From positions 70,724,501 through 70,788,500 of the forward strand of contig NC_084466.1 of NCBI RefSeq assembly GCF_027409185.1: a stretch of DNA of 64,000 bases. Direction: 5' to 3'. The position numbers and the translations under genes are program-made. Positions 61,102 to 64,000 of the stretch are shown one piece after another. The notes below the pieces were generated by a model. That model did no database searches and was not told the DNA's origin. It saw only the letters and a list, made by a program, of their open reading frames with translations. Position 1 is the stretch's first letter; each line of letters opens with the position of its first letter. Origin of the DNA: Cynocephalus volans. Its lineage: Eukaryota; Chordata; Mammalia; Dermoptera; Cynocephalidae.

Positions 61102-62211
61102 TCAGTTAGTTAATGATTCAGCAATTTTTGATGCATTATTAAAATTAAATGATTGTCTAATTAATTCTAATAGCTTTTTTTCCCCTAAATGGATGGCTTG
61201 GTGAATTTCATGAGCCAAGCGTTGACCCATTTTTTCTGGTAGCCATATGGCTTTGTCCTTTGATTCATACCACCTTGTGGTTATGTTTTTTTGGTATCCC
61301 AATGTTTCAGCCTTTTTCTCATCTTCTGGAAAGTACTCAGGTTTTAGTGGCAAATGAGGTTGTGGTAGCAAAGGTGCTATGATTGATGTCCCGGTTGGTT
61401 GGAGTGCCACTGTTTTAGCAATCTTATCAGCGAAGTTATTTCCTTGAGTTTCTACAGTTGTTCCCTTTTGGTGTGCCTTGCAATGAATAACTGCAACCTT
61501 GGTTGGAAGCCAAATAGCTTCTAATAGTGCAAGAATTTCAGGAACATTTTTAATTGTCTTTCCTTCTGAAGTGAGTAACCCTCTTTCTTTGTAGAGGGCT
61601 CCATGTACATGTACAGTAGCAAAGGCATATCTACTGTCAGTGTAGATATTTACAGTCTTACCTTTGCTAAGCTGAAGGGCCTTTGTGAGAGCGTTCTGCC
61701 CGCTGGGACCCGAGGTCTGGGACCCGAGAGCTTCTGCCCATAGTACTCGTTCAGGAGTAACCACCGCGGCACCTGCACACCTGAGTCCGTCAACCATGTA
61801 GCTGCTGCCATCTGTGAAAAGAGTTAGCTCCGCCTCCTTGAAAGGAGTGTCTTGCAACCCTGGTCGGGTGCCCTGGAAGGTGGCTAAGATTTCAAGGCAA
61901 TCGTGTGTGACTTCGCAGCGGTCAGGGTCACTGTCAGGGAGCAAGGTGGCTGGATTTAGGGCAACCGGGTTGGAGAATGTAATATGTTCGGGTCCAAGCA
62001 GTTGGGCCTGGTAATGAGTTAACCTTGCATCTGAAATCCATTTTCCTGGTGGGGTTTTTAGTATAGTCTCTACCCCATGAGAGGTAACAATATTTAGGGG
62101 CTGGCCCAAGGTTAACTTATTAGTTTCTTTTACTAGGAGTGCAGTTGCAGCTGTAGCTCGTAAGTATGTGGGCCAGCCGGTGGCCACTGGGGTCCAGCTT
62201 GCATAAGCCAC
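61102..62211 (-). pseudogene. ERV pol: RT end, RNase H, integrase N-terminus
   Basis: A 369-codon open frame. RNase H motifs are visible: LFTDGSSY (first catalytic Asp), an E in the ALTKALQLSKG region and YTDSRYAFA (third). HEIHQAIHLGEKKLLELI carries the two His of the integrase zinc site. The length and order match gammaretroviral pol. It ends at TGA 61102. Confidence 0.92.
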
Positions 62212-62223
62212 TGGACAAGTGGC

Positions 62224-62634
62224 TTATGACAAGTAAGCCACTGGTCGTTTCCATGGCCCTAGATCTTGGGTTAGCACCCCCTTTGCGATGGCCTTGTTTT
62301 CGGCCACAAATAAGGTAAAAGGCTTTTCTAGATTGGGCAGTGCCAGGGCTGGGGCCTGTGTAAGAGCAGCCTTTATGTTTTTGAATACCAATTGGAGTCT
62401 CTCAGTCCAAGTAATTTGATTCCCTGGTCCCTTAGTAGCCTCACAGAGGGGCTGGGCCATTTCAGCAAAGTTGAGAATCCATAAGCGACAGTATCCTGCG
62501 GCTCCTGGGAATTCTCGAATTTGCCTTTTAGTCTTTGGCTCTGGTATATTTAGGATGGCTGTTATGCGGTCAGGGGACAATTTCCTTTCCCTGCACTTAA
62601 GATATATCCCAAATATGTCACCATCAGGGAGCAA
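62224..62634 (-). pseudogene. ERV pol: RT thumb/connection
   Basis: Frame with LSPDRITAILNIPEPKTKRQ and GAAGYCRLWI, the RT region just after the active-site domain, ending RPVAYLS before a TAA. It is in the same frame as the segment at 61102-62211 but separated from it by a roughly 30-base in-frame insertion carrying the stop. Confidence 0.9.
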
Positions 62635-63719
62635 AGTTGGGCCTTTTTAGCGGATACCCGGTATCCTAGGTATTGTAACGTCATTAATAAATCCCCTGTG
62701 GCTTGTTTACAAATCTCCAGGGTGGGTGCAGCCAATAGCAAGTCATCGACATATTGTAACAGTGTTATATTTGATCCCCACTTTACCTTGAAATCTTGGA
62801 GGTCTCGGCTCAGCGCTCCATCAAACAGCATAGGTGAGTTTTTAAACCCTTGGGGCAGTCTAGTCCATGTTAGTTGACCAGAGTAGCTTCCATCTGGGGC
62901 TTCCCATTCGAAGGTGAACAGAGGCTGGCTGATTTTGGCTAGGGGCAGACTGAAGAAGGCATCCTTTAAATCCAACACTGTATAACCCTGATGGAGGGGA
63001 TTAACCAGGCTCAACAACGTATAGGAATTTGGTACAGTTGCATGGATAGTTTCCACCCTCTTATTGACTTCCCGGAGGTCCTGGACAGGCCTGTAGCCAT
63101 TTGTCCCTGGCTTTTGGACCGGTAACAGGGGAGTATTCCAGCTAGACTTGCAAGGCACTAGTATCCCTTCTTGTTTTAATTTATTGATGTGAGTTTCTAT
63201 CCCTTGTCGTGCCTTTAACGGAAGAGAGTATTGTTTTACTCTGATGGGGGTGGCAGTTGCCATGAGCTGGACCACTATTGGAGGTTGGTGCCTTGCTAGC
63301 CCAGGGGGATTAGACTCAGCCCAGACCTGGGGCACAAGTTTCATGTAATAAGCTAGCAGTTCTTGGTGGTTGGAGGTTTTATCCTCCTGCAATTGTTCTG
63401 GCAATAGCCTATATTCTTCGGACAAAGGCAGTGTCACCAAAAGGGTGGCAGGTTGCTCCAAGCTTAGTGGAGCAGCCTGTGACTTCAAAGTGATAGTTGC
63501 TCCCAGTTTGTGGAGTAAATCTCTGCCCAATAAAGGCACTGGGCAGTCAGGCATTAAAATGAACGAATGAGTGACTGTGTTCTTGCCTAAGTCAGTGAGC
63601 GCCCTTCTGTCCATGAACAAAATTTTAGTTTTTCTTGTGGCCCCTTGAATGGCAATGGGGGGCTTATTACTAGGCAATTCTGGTTTATTCAGTACAGAGT
63701 ATGTAGCCCCCGTGTCCAC
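62562..63719 (-). pseudogene. ERV pol: protease and RT
   Basis: A 385-codon frame. Protease: VDTGATYSVLN (active-site Asp) and PLLGRDLLHKLGA. RT: LKDAFFSLPL, LPQGFKNSPMLFD and QYVDDLLLAAP (intact catalytic YVDD). A frameshift near 62590 ends the frame after YLGYIL. It is most like murine-leukaemia-type (class I) pol. Confidence 0.93.
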
Positions 63720-64000
63720 CAGAAATGATACTGGTTTTCCTTATAGTAGGCACATTGGTCTTTATCCAACGGTGGGAGTTTTTTCGCCCCCGTGTTGACT
63801 GCTCCTTTAGGAGCCTGAGGTTTCTTGGGTTGGCCTTGTGTGGCCAGCAGAAACTTAGTTAGTCTTTTAAGCTGCTTATCTTCAGGTAGGTCGCGATTTG
63901 CGAAAACCTTTTGGGCTATTTCTACCAACTCTGAAAGAACCTTGCCCTCAAATCCCTCTAATATTTGCAACTTCCGTTTTATATCGGGTGCAGACTGAGC
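63689..64000 (-). pseudogene. ERV gag 3' end (nucleocapsid), runs off window
   Basis: Capsid C-terminal/nucleocapsid sequence (VFANRDLPEDKQLKRLTKFL, then LPPLDKDQCAYYKE). A zinc knuckle would be expected at QCAYYK, but the second Cys is Tyr, and the rest is missing. The sequence passes straight into protease sequence in another frame, implying a deletion across the gag-pol junction. The 5' LTR and most of gag lie beyond 64000. Confidence 0.85.

Overview
This window is mammalian nuclear DNA dominated by retroelements, with one protein-coding exon that I can name. The host is most likely a colugo (flying lemur, order Dermoptera). It carries several copies of a tRNA-derived SINE with the end GGCCGGCCCGT or GGCCGAGCCCGTGG and the B-box-like GGTTCGGATCC followed by CTATATAGG. 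I know this as the CYN family of colugos. No bacterial or CRISPR-like features are present.

The only gene is the last coding exon of THSD1 (thrombospondin type-1 domain-containing protein 1), on the minus strand at about 30638-31992. It encodes the transmembrane helix and the whole cytoplasmic tail, and has a clean splice acceptor at its 5' edge. I found no other THSD1 exon up to position 64000, so the intron before it appears to be at least 32 kb long and packed with repeats. THSD1 lies on human 13q14.3, and this window should be the orthologous place.

Regions. 1-2.6 kb: nothing recognised. 2.7-9.4 kb: a composite L1-5'-end/minisatellite/A-tail element, then an old L1 split by a younger, internally deleted L1, which is itself split by a MaLR LTR. 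9.4-12.5 kb: a MIR split by an L1, a possible retrocopy, a CTG-rich solo LTR and a second MIR. 13.0-16.5 kb: a complete MaLR-type provirus with an unusual CTG-rich LTR and a perfect 5-bp target duplication. 16.6-30.4 kb: old L2/MIR/L1/Tigger remnants. 30.4-32.0 kb: THSD1. 32-46 kb: L2, six SINE copies and three L1 insertions, one with a 5' inversion. 46-56 kb: a mariner MITE, an hAT element and several solo LTRs. 57-59.7 kb: an old class I LTR plus leader, split by another CTG-rich LTR. 59.7-64 kb: the 3' half of a gammaretrovirus-like provirus (minus strand) with broken pol and no env.

Most of the open frames are LINE, LTR or chance frames and are not reported as genes. The least ordinary observations are the MaLR provirus with a non-MaLR-looking CTG-rich LTR, the SVA-like composite at 2660-4276, the L1 whose 5'UTR is joined directly to late ORF2, and the env-less gammaretroviral copy. 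All family names are from recognition by eye; no database search was run.
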